Below, piece by piece: positions 1 through 6,704 of a DNA stretch of 25,394 nt. Origin of the DNA: a virus. The DNA lies in IMG/VR virus record IMGVR_UViG_3300042319_000282, positions 1 through 25,394 of that record. One strand, written 5' to 3'. The notes under the pieces are model-generated. The model did no database searches and was not told the DNA's origin. It was given only the letters and a program-made list of their open reading frames with translations. A program made the translations under genes and the position numbers. The number at the start of each line of letters is the position of its first letter. The first letter of the stretch is position 1.

Positions 1-1
1 T

Positions 2-190
2 AACAATATTTATAATACCGTCAAATTTATCTAAAGAAAACTCACGTGTTATTCTATCTCTGGCCAAAAATATATCGTGTCGTTTTATGCGGTTCCATAA
101 AGTAGTGTTTTGTTGTTCTGCATTTTGTACATATTCTACTCTTTGGTTTTCTTGACTTGCTGATTCTGCTGTTTGATTATGTATTTGGTC
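2..190 (-). CDS. Open -1 frame extending the membrane protein (partial, runs off window)
   Basis: Read in the -1 frame from the slippery site, 63 codons are open without a stop to the left window edge. The translation looks like real protein: an acidic/Gln-rich linker (QTAESASQENQRVEYVQNAE) and then a mixed segment (LWNRIKRHDIFLARDRITRE). There is no ATG or GTG in this frame before the edge and only an internal TTG near 65-67. Independent initiation is therefore less likely than entry by frameshift from the upstream frame. It overlaps the zero-frame 3' end over 136-190. Confidence 0.5.
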
Positions 191-1278
191 TTTTTTTTTG
201 AATCGTCGATTTGTTCTTGTGCCCACTTGGCAGCCTCTTCGGCGGCTTCATTGTCTTGTGCTGGTGGAAAGTCTGTTTCAAGCACAGGTTCCGATTTAGC
301 CACGATGGGCGTGGTATTGGTGAAATGATCAAATGGTTTTAACAAGTAAGGATGTTTGTCAAATACAGTGTCTTTAACTTCTGGTTCATTTTTAACAATG
401 CTGGATTTTTCAAACATCCACCCTGCTGGATGCGGATCTACAGATTCTTTTATCTGATCAATTTGTTCATCGGTTAGCGGGCCGTCGTCTGGCTCATATG
501 CTGGTTTAATTTTTTCTTTTTCTTCTTTCAACCAACCAAAGGTCATTTGAGCGGCTAACAGCATGATAACTGCCAACGGATCAAACACAATAACAATAAG
601 GATAATGACCCAAGTGACTGCCTTCTCAAGAAGGTTGGCATCCGTATTGTCGCCATATACAAATGCCGCAATGTATTTTATTGGACCAACTTCGGCTTCT
701 ACTTTGCGAATCTCGGCGGCAATCGGTGCTCGCTCTTCAGCAAGTATGCTAACTGTTTTCTGTTCGGCGGCAATCTCGGATTGAAGGCGAGCACGTTCTT
801 TTTGTTGTGCTCGTCGTAGTGCAACTGCTTTGTCAGCACCTTTTTCGTCTTGGCTTCGACCCATAACTTGGTCCACAGCCTCATCCATCTGTTTAAGAGC
901 CTTACGGTTGACATCTATATTATCCTTGGCTGTTTTAATTTTTTCATCATAGATAGCAATCTTGCTGGTTACATCGCCTGACACTAGACTTTGATCACTG
1001 TGTGCTTTACTTAAGAATCCAAAGATGCCCATGCTGGTAATAAACATCAGTACCAACACCGCAGTGGTCATGTAGATTTTCATCAACGCAGGAGCACGAT
1101 GCCAATTTTCTTTTAACCAACTTGCACACACTAATTTGGCTACTTCTAAACTGCCACCCATAATATAGATAGGAATAGCGGCAGCGGCAAAGATAGCGGC
1201 AAGACCGATGACAGAATAATAAATGGCCACTGCTGATATAATCAGGCCAGTGGCCAACAAAAGCACTGCTAATATCAT
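136..1278 (-). CDS. Phage membrane protein with central coiled coil (zero-frame product)
   Basis: A 380-residue protein I do not recognise by family. Residues about 1-22, 23-45 and 68-90 are strongly hydrophobic and read as membrane segments. Residues about 100-198 are charged, helical and coiled-coil-like, rich in K, E, A and Q. A fourth membrane segment lies at about 221-247, and the tail is acidic and Pro-rich. This topology suggests an inner-membrane protein with a long helical domain between the third and fourth segments. The gene starts at ATG 1278, 7 nt after the stop of the upstream virion-like gene. Oddity: near the 3' end, codons 361-363 (AAA AAA AAG) form an in-frame A_AAA_AAG slippery heptamer. 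The -1 frame beyond it stays open to the window edge, while the zero-frame tail is short and Lys/Gln-rich. The true full-length product may therefore be a frameshift fusion. Function is unknown. Confidence 0.8.
   Translation of the reverse strand: MILAVLLLATGLIISAVAIYYSVIGLAAIFAAAAIPIYIMGGSLEVAKLVCASWLKENWHRAPALMKIYMTTAVLVLMFITSMGIFGFLSKAHSDQSLVSGDVTSKIAIYDEKIKTAKDNIDVNRKALKQMDEAVDQVMGRSQDEKGADKAVALRRAQQKERARLQSEIAAEQKTVSILAEERAPIAAEIRKVEAEVGPIKYIAAFVYGDNTDANLLEKAVTWVIILIVIVFDPLAVIMLLAAQMTFGWLKEEKEKIKPAYEPDDGPLTDEQIDQIKESVDPHPAGWMFEKSSIVKNEPEVKDTVFDKHPYLLKPFDHFTNTTPIVAKSEPVLETDFPPAQDNEAAEEAAKWAQEQIDDSKKKTKYIIKQQNQQVKKTKE
190..196 (-). other. Candidate -1 ribosomal frameshift site (A_AAA_AAG)
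   Basis: On the minus strand a run of nine A (plus-strand T at 191-199) is followed by G. In the frame of the membrane protein the codons read TCA AAA AAA AAG ACC, which contains A AAA AAG in the X_XXY_YYZ phase used by bacterial -1 programmed frameshifting, as in dnaX. A -1 slip here enters a frame with no stop for 63 codons, up to the window edge. A true frameshift mutation or a homopolymer assembly error would look the same. Confidence 0.55.
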
Positions 1279-1284
1279 TGTTGA

Positions 1285-1947
1285 TTATGCAGTCTGTGTC
1301 AAATTAGCCTCAACTGCTACCGAGACATCGGCAAAAACGTTTGCTGGAGTGTCTGGTTGAGTAATCGTGATGGCTTCTTGAAATGACGAGTCATTGCCAG
1401 TTGGATCCATAGTTCTATAAGTTTTAGTGTACCCGCTAGCACCACCACGAGTAATTCCTCTAGTCACTGCTTCTTGGATACAGTCTTCTATAGCGGTAGC
1501 CAAACTGCCTGCAGATAATGCTTCAAATGTGCTAGTGGTCAGTGTGGTTGAACCGTCACTCAATGTGCCAGCGCCAATGATTTTTTGCCAACCGCCTAGC
1601 ACATATTCTTCTTGTGCATAGCCAACAGTAAAACTTAAACTGGTAGTAATGTCGTCTGACTCGTCTAGTGTGCTAGGTCCTGATTCTAAACTAGTAATAT
1701 CTAAAATCATAGGTTGGCTGAATCTGCTCAATTCGTCTATAATCGCTTGCCAACGCATGTTGCCACGTGCTCTACGACGGCTGTTGTTCAAACTAGTTGG
1801 TAATGTTGTAAATGAGTTAAAATCATCTACTTCAACACCGCCCGATGTGTCTAATGTAGCGGTAGTTGGGTAACCGCTTGCATCAATAGAGATGCGATAA
1901 AAATTTGGGGTTAGTTGATCTTGTGTGTTTTGAAATCCTGATGCCAT
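1285..1947 (-). CDS. Probable phage virion protein, unknown family
   Basis: A 220-residue protein, not recognised. It is rich in Thr, Ser, Asp and Gly with alternating polar/hydrophobic stretches typical of beta-rich phage structural proteins. The Arg-rich stretch NNSRRRARGNMRW near residues 54-66 is the only basic patch, and there is no signal peptide or membrane segment. The ATG at 1947 has a good upstream site (AGAGGA). A late-promoter-like box CTAAATA lies at 1969-1975, so it is probably expressed late. The membrane-protein gene follows 6 nt downstream. The virion assignment is inferred from composition and the late box, not homology. Confidence 0.65.
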   Translation of the reverse strand: MASGFQNTQDQLTPNFYRISIDASGYPTTATLDTSGGVEVDDFNSFTTLPTSLNNSRRRARGNMRWQAIIDELSRFSQPMILDITSLESGPSTLDESDDITTSLSFTVGYAQEEYVLGGWQKIIGAGTLSDGSTTLTTSTFEALSAGSLATAIEDCIQEAVTRGITRGGASGYTKTYRTMDPTGNDSSFQEAITITQPDTPANVFADVSVAVEANLTQTA

Positions 1948-1968
1948 GTTATGGTCCTCTTTATATAA

Positions 1969-1975
1969 TATTTAG
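1969..1975 (-). promoter_or_regulatory. Late-promoter-like box CTAAATA
   Basis: CTAAATA on the minus strand, 21 nt before ATG 1947 with an AGAGGA ribosome site between. It matches the recurring WAAATA-type box found before several virion-like genes here and resembles the T4 late consensus TATAAATA. Confidence 0.45.
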
Positions 1976-2296
1976 TCACTTAAAGATGATCAAAGCCATT
2001 AACATTGCCTGTACAAAGAATCCAAAGCCAATGGTAATGATGTTCAACAAATCTTTAGCAATAACTGATCGCACAAAAAACGTAAACAGACCCAGCCACA
2101 TTAGGGCAATCATGTCAACCGGTGGTAATTTTTCAGTTAGCCCTGTTAATACTGCAATCAAGGTAGGAATAGTGGCTAAATGTACCAGTATAACTCCAAC
2201 CCAGCCCAATGTTTCTGCTGACAAATGCCCAATGTTCTCTGTAACACTGTCGCGCATTTTCTTTAAATTTACCAATTCTCTCAAACTAACTTGCAT
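1976..2296 (-). CDS. Small polytopic membrane protein, unknown function
   Basis: 106 residues with three hydrophobic segments (about 29-50, 61-80 and 82-104) after a short amphipathic N-terminus (SLRELVNLKKMRDSVTENIG). It sits directly downstream of the SleB-type hydrolase gene, with a spacing of about 9 nt. A small multi-spanning membrane protein beside an endolysin could be a holin or antiholin, but I see no diagnostic motif, so that role is inference only. The start ATG at 2296 is preceded by AAGGAAAA. Confidence 0.65.
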   Translation of the reverse strand: MQVSLRELVNLKKMRDSVTENIGHLSAETLGWVGVILVHLATIPTLIAVLTGLTEKLPPVDMIALMWLGLFTFFVRSVIAKDLLNIITIGFGFFVQAMLMALIIFK

Positions 2297-2305
2297 GATT
2301 TTTCC

Positions 2306-2836
2306 TTATTTGTAAAATACGTGTCCGCCAATTTGGGCTACTTTTTCTCTATCCCATTTTGGATTTATGTGTGTAGCATGAAAATACAGAGCATTTTTCA
2401 AACTGGGCAGTCTAAAATTTTCCAACAGTACCTGACGTGCTACTAACTCACTTTCTCGAAATACTGCGATGTTTTTTGGTTTAACACCACTGGCTTGCTG
2501 ACAGTACCAACTGAATTGGCAAAGTACCTTTTCGTAAACTACGTTCTTTTGATAGACCACTTGGCAGATATCTTTTGGAAATTTTCCACTTTCTGCACGA
2601 TTGATAGTGACCTGGGCCACTGCTACTTTACCTTCGAAGGACTCGCCTCCTGCTTCAAAATAGATATTTTTTGCCAGACATTCTAACTGTTTGTTTCTAA
2701 CATCTGCTGTGATAACACTAGTTGACATTGTCAACTGCTTTGCTGGATCAAGTTTATACTTGATTGCTTTGTATCCAATAAATCCTGCTACTGCTAGACC
2801 TATCAATACAAGTAAGACTTTTATGAAAATTTTCAT
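2306..2836 (-). CDS. SleB/CwlJ-type cell wall hydrolase (endolysin-like)
   Basis: 176 residues. An N-terminal hydrophobic segment (about 5-22) acts as signal-anchor or signal sequence. Residues about 50-175 match the Hydrolase_2 (SleB/CwlJ) family. The family signature NIYFEAGGESFEGKVAVAQV carries the presumed catalytic Glu, followed by the TINR element. Downstream, QFSWYCQ and ALYFHATHINPKW are typical family motifs. Enzymes of this family cleave peptidoglycan glycan strands. With the N-terminal anchor, export by the host Sec system as a SAR-type endolysin is plausible. It is followed by a small membrane protein that could assist lysis. It starts at ATG 2836 with AAGGAAAA upstream. Confidence 0.9.
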   Translation of the reverse strand: MKIFIKVLLVLIGLAVAGFIGYKAIKYKLDPAKQLTMSTSVITADVRNKQLECLAKNIYFEAGGESFEGKVAVAQVTINRAESGKFPKDICQVVYQKNVVYEKVLCQFSWYCQQASGVKPKNIAVFRESELVARQVLLENFRLPSLKNALYFHATHINPKWDREKVAQIGGHVFYK

Positions 2837-2888
2837 TGTTTTTCCTTTACTTGATTGGGTAAATTAGTTATAACCAGAAATGAACCAA

Positions 2889-3284
2889 TTATCTGCGCAT
2901 TTTTGAAATGTCAACAGCCTGCTCATCACTAAACACTGGTACTGCATTGCTTTTATGCATAGTAGCAATACCCTTAACTTTGGTTCCTGTATAAACAGGA
3001 CTAGGCTTCAACAGAGCATTGCCACCAGTATCAACACTTCGAATATGTGAAGTAGTATTGCGGCCTTCTGGAATGGCAAGACTGTAAGAGTCTGTTAGCG
3101 GTGCGGCACTCATGGCTCGCTTACGCTTTTTGTCTTCAATCTCTACAGCCCATTTCTTCTGTAGTTCTTTCCACGATTCGTCCAACGCTCTGGCTTTGCG
3201 AGCATGTTCTGCAGAAGCAAATTTTTGTTTGCCTTTCTTCTTGCCTGTGGTACTAAGCCAAGGTCCTTCCAAATGCATAGTCAT
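2889..3284 (-). CDS. Conserved-looking phage protein, basic, unknown function
   Basis: 131 residues, rich in Lys/Arg. The N-terminal third (GKKKGKQKFASAEHARKARA) and the following helical region look nucleic-acid-binding in composition. The C-terminal half is less structured and ends in DISKMRR. I do not recognise a domain. It stands alone behind an excellent sigma70-type promoter (TTGACT, 17-nt spacer, TATAAT) at 3314-3342 rather than a late box, so it is probably expressed early or middle by host-type RNA polymerase. Confidence 0.65.
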   Translation of the reverse strand: MTMHLEGPWLSTTGKKKGKQKFASAEHARKARALDESWKELQKKWAVEIEDKKRKRAMSAAPLTDSYSLAIPEGRNTTSHIRSVDTGGNALLKPSPVYTGTKVKGIATMHKSNAVPVFSDEQAVDISKMRR

Positions 3285-3313
3285 AATACGCCAACTGTTG
3301 TTAGTATGTGTGT

Positions 3314-3342
3314 ATTATAGCACAAATGGTCGCACCAGTCAA
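3314..3342 (-). promoter_or_regulatory. Sigma70-type promoter
   Basis: Minus strand TTGACT (3342-3337), exactly 17 nt, then TATAAT (3319-3314). It lies 30 nt before ATG 3284, leaving room for a short leader. Near-consensus in both hexamers and the spacer. Confidence 0.75.
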
Positions 3343-3362
3343 CAGTTTTGACTATGTTTAGA

Positions 3363-3692
3363 TTACGATCGATTGGCTACTAGGGTCAACATGTCTTCGT
3401 AATCCATACCGCTGAGTTGATCTCCCAACTCCATTACACAGTCTTCGGCTGTTTCCCAACCCGATATACCCAAAAGTTCATAAACTTCGCGTTTAGATAC
3501 TTCTTCTGCCCGCATGTAGCATACCCAAAGTACTGTGACAAATCCCAAAGTGAAAATTGTTTCTTGGTCAACTACGTAGTGTCTCTCGGCCCAATCAATA
3601 GTTTGATTGAGATAATAGTTTAAATCTTCCAGACGATTTTCCATCTGTGCTATCCAATATTGAGTGTCATTCCTAGTCCAATATTTTGTCAT
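3363..3692 (-). CDS. Unknown protein coupled to iscA
   Basis: 109 residues, acidic, rich in Trp, Tyr and Glu, with no recognised domain. The N-terminus ([20 protein letters not shown]) is helical, the centre has a hydrophobic stretch (about 46-62), and the C-terminus is acidic. Its ATG (3692) overlaps the iscA stop in an ATGA junction, so it is translationally coupled as the third gene of the iscU-iscA string. The coupling may hint at a shared role, but nothing in the sequence proves one. Only two Cys (about 58 and 85), so it is not an obvious Fe-S protein. Confidence 0.65.
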   Translation of the reverse strand: MTKYWTRNDTQYWIAQMENRLEDLNYYLNQTIDWAERHYVVDQETIFTLGFVTVLWVCYMRAEEVSKREVYELLGISGWETAEDCVMELGDQLSGMDYEDMLTLVANRS

Positions 3693-4009
3693 ACTCTGAA
3701 ACTTTCACCACATCCGCAACGATCACGTTCATTTGGATTGCGAAACTCGAAACCTTCATTCAGCCCGTTTCGAACCCAATCCACTTCCACACCTTGGATA
3801 TACGCAAGACTTTTTGGATCAACAAATAACTTGCATCCCTGGCTTTCAAAACATTGATCGTCTGTAGTTAGACTATCTACATATTCCAACACATAGGCAA
3901 GGCCACTGCATCCTGTAGTTTTTACACCTAGTCGGATGCCCACACCTCGTCCACGTTTAGTCAACTGCTGTTTTATTTTTTTAGCCGCTGTGTCGGTTAC
4001 GGTAATCAT
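3689..4009 (-). CDS. iscA: IscA/ErpA-family A-type Fe-S cluster carrier
   Basis: 106 residues, the standard length for A-type carriers. It begins [12 protein letters not shown] and carries the three invariant cysteines: Cys34 in TTGCSGLAY, and Cys98 and Cys100 in DRCGCGESF. The family receives Fe-S clusters or iron from the IscU/IscS system and passes them to apo-proteins. The start at 4009 lies inside the 3' end of iscU (29-nt overlap), so the two are translationally coupled. IscA, ErpA and SufA are hard to separate by sequence alone; IscA is chosen because iscU is immediately upstream. Its neighbours are phage genes rather than a full host isc cluster: no iscR, iscS, hscB, hscA or fdx is present here. 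Confidence 0.93.
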   Translation of the reverse strand: MITVTDTAAKKIKQQLTKRGRGVGIRLGVKTTGCSGLAYVLEYVDSLTTDDQCFESQGCKLFVDPKSLAYIQGVEVDWVRNGLNEGFEFRNPNERDRCGCGESFRV

Positions 4010-4367
4010 TTACGGCTGCTTTGATGGCATCTTCAGCCAATATTGAACAATGTATCTTAACTGGCGGTAGGGCTAGTTCTTCGGCGATTTCGGAGTTTTT
4101 AATTGCTCCGGCTTGGTCAAGTGTTTTTCCTTTGACCCATTCCGTAATGAGGCTTGAACTCGCGATAGCCGATCCGCAGCCATACGTTTTAAATTTTGCA
4201 TCTGTAATAATACCTGTATCATGATCAACCTTTATCTGTAGTTTCATTACGTCGCCGCAAGCAGGTGCGCCAACCATACCAGTACCAACACTAGGATCAC
4301 TCTTGTCAAAAGATCCGACATTCCTGGGATTTTCATAGTGGTCTACAACCTTATCTGAGTATGCCAT
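3981..4367 (-). CDS. iscU: IscU Fe-S cluster assembly scaffold
   Basis: 128 residues, the same length as bacterial IscU. It begins [20 protein letters not shown] and keeps [29 protein letters not shown] and the C-terminal [19 protein letters not shown]. Cluster ligands are Cys37, Cys64 and Cys107, with Asp39. LPPVK (100-104) is the motif by which IscU binds the HscA chaperone, so the product should plug into a host ISC machinery. I start it at ATG 4367, overlapping the upstream stop as TAATG; an in-frame TTG at 4379 would add four residues absent from the family. It is remarkably close to cellular IscU, suggesting recent acquisition or strong constraint. In the phage setting it is a candidate auxiliary metabolic gene. 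Confidence 0.96.
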   Translation of the reverse strand: MAYSDKVVDHYENPRNVGSFDKSDPSVGTGMVGAPACGDVMKLQIKVDHDTGIITDAKFKTYGCGSAIASSSLITEWVKGKTLDQAGAIKNSEIAEELALPPVKIHCSILAEDAIKAAVNDYRNRHSG

Positions 4368-4666
4368 TATTGTGTACAAGTCCTTTCACGATAGACTTGT
4401 CCATCGGAATTTTGTATTTCTTTCCACTCAGTACAAACTGTTTGACGTTGTATGATTACTGACTGCGGTGGTTGTACTATTATAGGAGACTGTTGATTCT
4501 CTCTAGCAATTACTGCACCTGCGATTCCGCCAATGACCAACGGTGCTACCCAGTAACCAAAGCCTGGACCCGCATGACGATGGCCATGATGACGCCAGTG
4601 ATGATTATGTTGAGCGAATGCTGTGGCACTGACCGTTAGTAACAGAACAGTTAAAAGTTTTTTCAT
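4367..4666 (-). CDS. Secreted His-rich glycine-zipper-like protein
   Basis: 99 residues. A clear Sec signal peptide (MKKLLTVLLLTVSATAFA, cleavage before Gln19) is followed by a His-rich stretch (HNHHWRHHGHRH), a Gly/Ala-rich hydrophobic segment (VAPLVIGGIAGAVIA) resembling glycine zippers, and a C-terminal region with two Cys (TVCTEW and ERTCTQ) that could form a disulfide. It should act in the periplasm or outer membrane. The His cluster could bind a metal, which would suit its position just upstream of iscU (TAATG junction), but metal binding is inference. RBS AAGGGG precedes ATG 4666. A late-like TAAATA lies at 4693-4698. Confidence 0.75.
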   Translation of the reverse strand: MKKLLTVLLLTVSATAFAQHNHHWRHHGHRHAGPGFGYWVAPLVIGGIAGAVIARENQQSPIIVQPPQSVIIQRQTVCTEWKEIQNSDGQVYRERTCTQ

Positions 4667-4718
4667 ATTATACCCCTTGTAAGTATATAACGTATTTACC
4701 CGGGGATTTGTTGACAGA

Positions 4719-4919
4719 TTACTTGCCCGATGCTTCTTTACGTGCGTTTTTAGTTGCTGTTACATCGTTACGAGTTTCTTTGCACAACTTAGCCAAGTCT
4801 TGGCAAGCCTTGCGAACACGGGTGCCGGCAGCGCCAACTTCCTTGTCATAGAACTTTTCGAAGTCTGACTCCATTGCTTCTACGATTTTTGTGAACTCTT
4901 GATATTTGTTTGCTGACAT
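4719..4919 (-). CDS. Hc1-type histone H1-like protein
   Basis: 66 residues matching the conserved Hc1 (bacterial histone H1-like) core. It has ESDFEKFYDKEVGAAGTRVR followed by KACQDLAKLCKETRNDV and a short basic tail (TKNARKEASGK). Family members are small nucleoid proteins that bind DNA through helical, basic segments. This one is close to the short forms made of the core alone, without the long Lys/Ala tail of chlamydial Hc1. It has a strong site AAGGAGA 10 nt before ATG 4919. In a phage it could package or mask phage DNA or remodel the host nucleoid; which of these is unknown. Confidence 0.82.
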   Translation of the reverse strand: MSANKYQEFTKIVEAMESDFEKFYDKEVGAAGTRVRKACQDLAKLCKETRNDVTATKNARKEASGK

Positions 4920-4947
4920 AATTGTCTCCTTGTTGTTATATTAGTTA

Positions 4948-5139
4948 TTACCAGTGACGAATTGTGTTTGCAATAATGAAGCAACACGTTATCACATGTA
5001 TGATGACCCAGAAGGTCTTTAAAAACAACGCTATACGTGCTTCTCTTAAAGTAAGTATAGGTGTATCTGGACGGTCTTCGTCGGTTTGACCCATTAAATG
5101 ACCTGTGGCTCTCGCCCAAACTTTCTCTAAACTGTTCAT
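4948..5139 (-). CDS. Small single-span membrane protein, unknown function
   Basis: 63 residues. The polar N-terminal part has a Pro/Asp-rich bend (QTDEDRPDTPILTLREAR), followed by one membrane segment (about 38-58, LKTFWVIIHVITCCFIIANT) and the end IRHW. Its ATG (5139) overlaps the nucleotidase stop as ATGA, which supports this frame over an overlapping alternative reading at 4880-5119. I do not recognise the family. Confidence 0.65.
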   Translation of the reverse strand: MNSLEKVWARATGHLMGQTDEDRPDTPILTLREARIALFLKTFWVIIHVITCCFIIANTIRHW

Positions 5140-5636
5140 GTTAGATCAAGTTGCTTCTCCAACCAAGGCTTACAGTTGGCCCAAGTTGTAAAGATGTGTG
5201 CTACACCGCCAGCGTCTTCCCATTCTTTACAGTTACTGTGTCTATCGTCGATCAAGATGTCACCTGCATTTTTACAGTGGCGCCATTTGTCGTAACTGAA
5301 TGGTCCAATAGTAACTGGTACTCCGGGGAAGTGATCATTGGCCCACATAACTTTGTCACTCACAGCCATAGGCATTGAGTAGTCGTGTGGTAATGCTGTT
5401 AGAAAGCGCAAATGATACTGTGGATTTTTTTCAATGTAGGCCTTACACATATCGACCATTTCGTGTGCGCCCTCCATCAAAGGCAAGTTACGATAGAATC
5501 GCATGTCGTCTTTGACTCGATCCCACTCTTCTTGCGGAATACGTTCGCCGTCTTTGTCCCAACGCTTCTTAAGAACTTGTTGTGCATGTGCATGCCAATC
5601 TGCAACGACATCGTCCATGTCTAAATAAATGTTCAT
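5136..5636 (-). CDS. 5'(3')-deoxyribonucleotidase (HAD superfamily)
   Basis: 166 residues. The N-terminal YLDMDDVVADW is HAD motif I, with nucleophile Asp6 and acid/base Asp8. LRFLTALPHD fits motif II, and ILIDDRHSNCKEWEDAGG fits motif IV with its metal-binding Asp pair. This matches the NT5C-type deoxyribonucleotidase family, which removes phosphate from deoxynucleoside monophosphates. Phages carry such enzymes to balance dNTP pools, and it lies upstream of the coupled small membrane protein in the nucleotide-metabolism block. Length is near that of the phage and bacterial family. Exact substrate cannot be read from sequence. Confidence 0.87.
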   Translation of the reverse strand: MNIYLDMDDVVADWHAHAQQVLKKRWDKDGERIPQEEWDRVKDDMRFYRNLPLMEGAHEMVDMCKAYIEKNPQYHLRFLTALPHDYSMPMAVSDKVMWANDHFPGVPVTIGPFSYDKWRHCKNAGDILIDDRHSNCKEWEDAGGVAHIFTTWANCKPWLEKQLDLT

Positions 5637-5649
5637 TTGATGTATCTAA

Positions 5650-5946
5650 TTAATCTGCAAATACAGTCGAAGATCCTGAAGTTATCGATCCAGCATCAGC
5701 CGAATCCCCAACTCGGGCAATAGGTTTACCATTGACAAACACAGTGCCTGATCCTGAATTAACAACAGCAGTATGAGTAACCGAACAACCCGTGCCAGTC
5801 AATCTGTGAACTACTGTAGGATCGCCTTGACGCTCAACACCTAATCCCTCAACAAACACATCACCCGATGGCCCTGTGAGTGTTGTAGTTCCGTCACATC
5901 CATGACCTGTAGAAATTGAATCACCGATTCTTGCTATTGCTGGCAT
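5650..5946 (-). CDS. PAAR-repeat spike-tip protein
   Basis: 98 residues with PAAR hallmarks. The start is MPAIARIGDSISTGHGCDG. Repeated short beta turns follow (VEGLGVERQGDPTVVHRL, then NGKPIARVGDSADAGSITSG). His and Cys residues (H15, C17, H47, C54, H58) are suitable for metal coordination. PAAR proteins form a conical metal-stabilised tip on the gp5-like spike of contractile tails and on type VI VgrG trimers. The presence of one supports a myovirus-type contractile tail. It lies just downstream of a Sm-like-looking ORF and glutaredoxin, so virion and metabolic genes are mixed here. RBS AGGATA is just upstream. Confidence 0.9.
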   Translation of the reverse strand: MPAIARIGDSISTGHGCDGTTTLTGPSGDVFVEGLGVERQGDPTVVHRLTGTGCSVTHTAVVNSGSGTVFVNGKPIARVGDSADAGSITSGSSTVFAD

Positions 5947-5950
5947 AATA

Positions 5951-6268
5951 TTATCCTGTTACAATACTGCCCGCTGATACAGGTTGTATACCAGTGGTTT
6001 GAAATGTATATTGATCTGCTACTTCTTTGGCTGTTTCGCCTTTGGTCATAACCAGTTGTTTGTTGATACCGTAGTTCTTATCCGGATCGGTAGTCATCAT
6101 CAACGGTGCAAACGCAGGCCCCTTGGCAGTCATGGCCAACATCAAAGGTCTACCCACCACCAATTCTGACATGTCTTCACTGACATATTTTCCAATTATT
6201 TCTTCACCTGAGGTGATTTTAAGTGATATGATATCACCAACTGCAAATTTTGATTTTTCAAATAACAT
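5951..6268 (-). CDS. Unknown protein with possible small beta-barrel N-terminus
   Basis: 105 residues. The segment from about residue 9 (VGDIISLKITSGEEIIGKYV, then DMSELVVGRPLML) has the strand-turn-strand rhythm of a Sm/LSm-like or similar small beta-barrel. That resemblance is weak and rests on pattern, not a recognised motif. The C-terminal half is helical and acidic with a Thr/Gly-rich end. The start overlaps the glutaredoxin stop (TAATG), so it is part of the nrdA-nrdB-grx transcription string, with the PAAR gene next. Function unknown. Confidence 0.65.
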   Translation of the reverse strand: MLFEKSKFAVGDIISLKITSGEEIIGKYVSEDMSELVVGRPLMLAMTAKGPAFAPLMMTTDPDKNYGINKQLVMTKGETAKEVADQYTFQTTGIQPVSAGSIVTG

Positions 6269-6525
6269 TAAATTTCTCCGTCTCCGTATCCTACTATATT
6301 ATCACGGTCTAATAATTTTTTAAGATCATTAAATCCCCCAATGACATCGCCATTGATTACAATTTGTGGCAATGTTCTAGCAGCAGGTATGTGTTCCAAC
6401 AACTCTTCTTTAGTCCAACCGTCGCCTATTTTACGCTCTTCAAAGGTAATATTTTTTTGTTGCAACAATGACTTGGCTTGATCACAATACGGGCAATGAT
6501 ATTTGCTCCAAACAACAACTTTCAT
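6268..6525 (-). CDS. grx: Glutaredoxin
   Basis: 85 residues with a thioredoxin fold. The dithiol active site is CPYC at residues 11-14 (SKYHCPYCDQAKSLL), the cis-Pro loop is TLPQIVING, and the GG element that closes the glutathione site is IGGFNDL. It would reduce ribonucleotide reductase, whose large subunit ends in a C-x2-C pair and is encoded just upstream in the same operon. Its ATG follows directly on the stop of the 56-codon ORF (TAAATG). A classic phage arrangement (compare NrdC of T4). Confidence 0.93.
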   Translation of the reverse strand: MKVVVWSKYHCPYCDQAKSLLQQKNITFEERKIGDGWTKEELLEHIPAARTLPQIVINGDVIGGFNDLKKLLDRDNIVGYGDGEI

Positions 6526-6696
6526 TTAATTTCCTCTTTCAATTTCAACTAATGTTCGGGTGTCGCCTGCCAGTTGTTCAACAACTTGCTGTAGTGCAGA
6601 TATATTGTCGTTGTCCATAATTGCAGTCATGTCGGCACCGTCGGGCAACAATGTGCTGATTTTAATTATTATAACTTCTTCATTTAGTTTTGCCAT
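6526..6696 (-). CDS. Small acidic protein between nrdB and grx, unknown function
   Basis: A 56-residue ORF, MAKLNEEVIIIKISTLLPDG at the start and LVEIERGN at the end, with an Asp-rich centre and a helix ALQQVVEQLAGD. It fits exactly between nrdB (9 nt upstream) and grx, whose ATG abuts its TAA. That tight packing and a good ribosome site (AAGGAA) support it as real. It has no Cys, no membrane segment and no recognised domain. Confidence 0.65.
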   Translation of the reverse strand: MAKLNEEVIIIKISTLLPDGADMTAIMDNDNISALQQVVEQLAGDTRTLVEIERGN

Positions 6697-6704
6697 ATTT
6701 TTCC

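Noticed and set aside
8-15. TATAAATA on the minus strand near the left edge
   Set aside because: It falls within the open -1 coding frame (GGT ATT ATA AAT ATT) with no visible gene start after it in the window, so it may be chance.
3363-4666. Host contamination as the explanation of iscU-iscA
   Set aside because: The pair is packed by TAATG and ATGA junctions between non-host-like small ORFs, lacks the usual isc neighbours and lies in the same orientation as the phage genes; an assembly chimera is still possible but not favoured.
4880-5119. Alternative minus-strand ORF overlapping the small membrane protein
   Set aside because: The 4948-5139 frame has the ATGA coupling to the nucleotidase and a clean membrane segment; the alternative runs over the Hc1 start and is Ser/Thr/Asn-rich without features.
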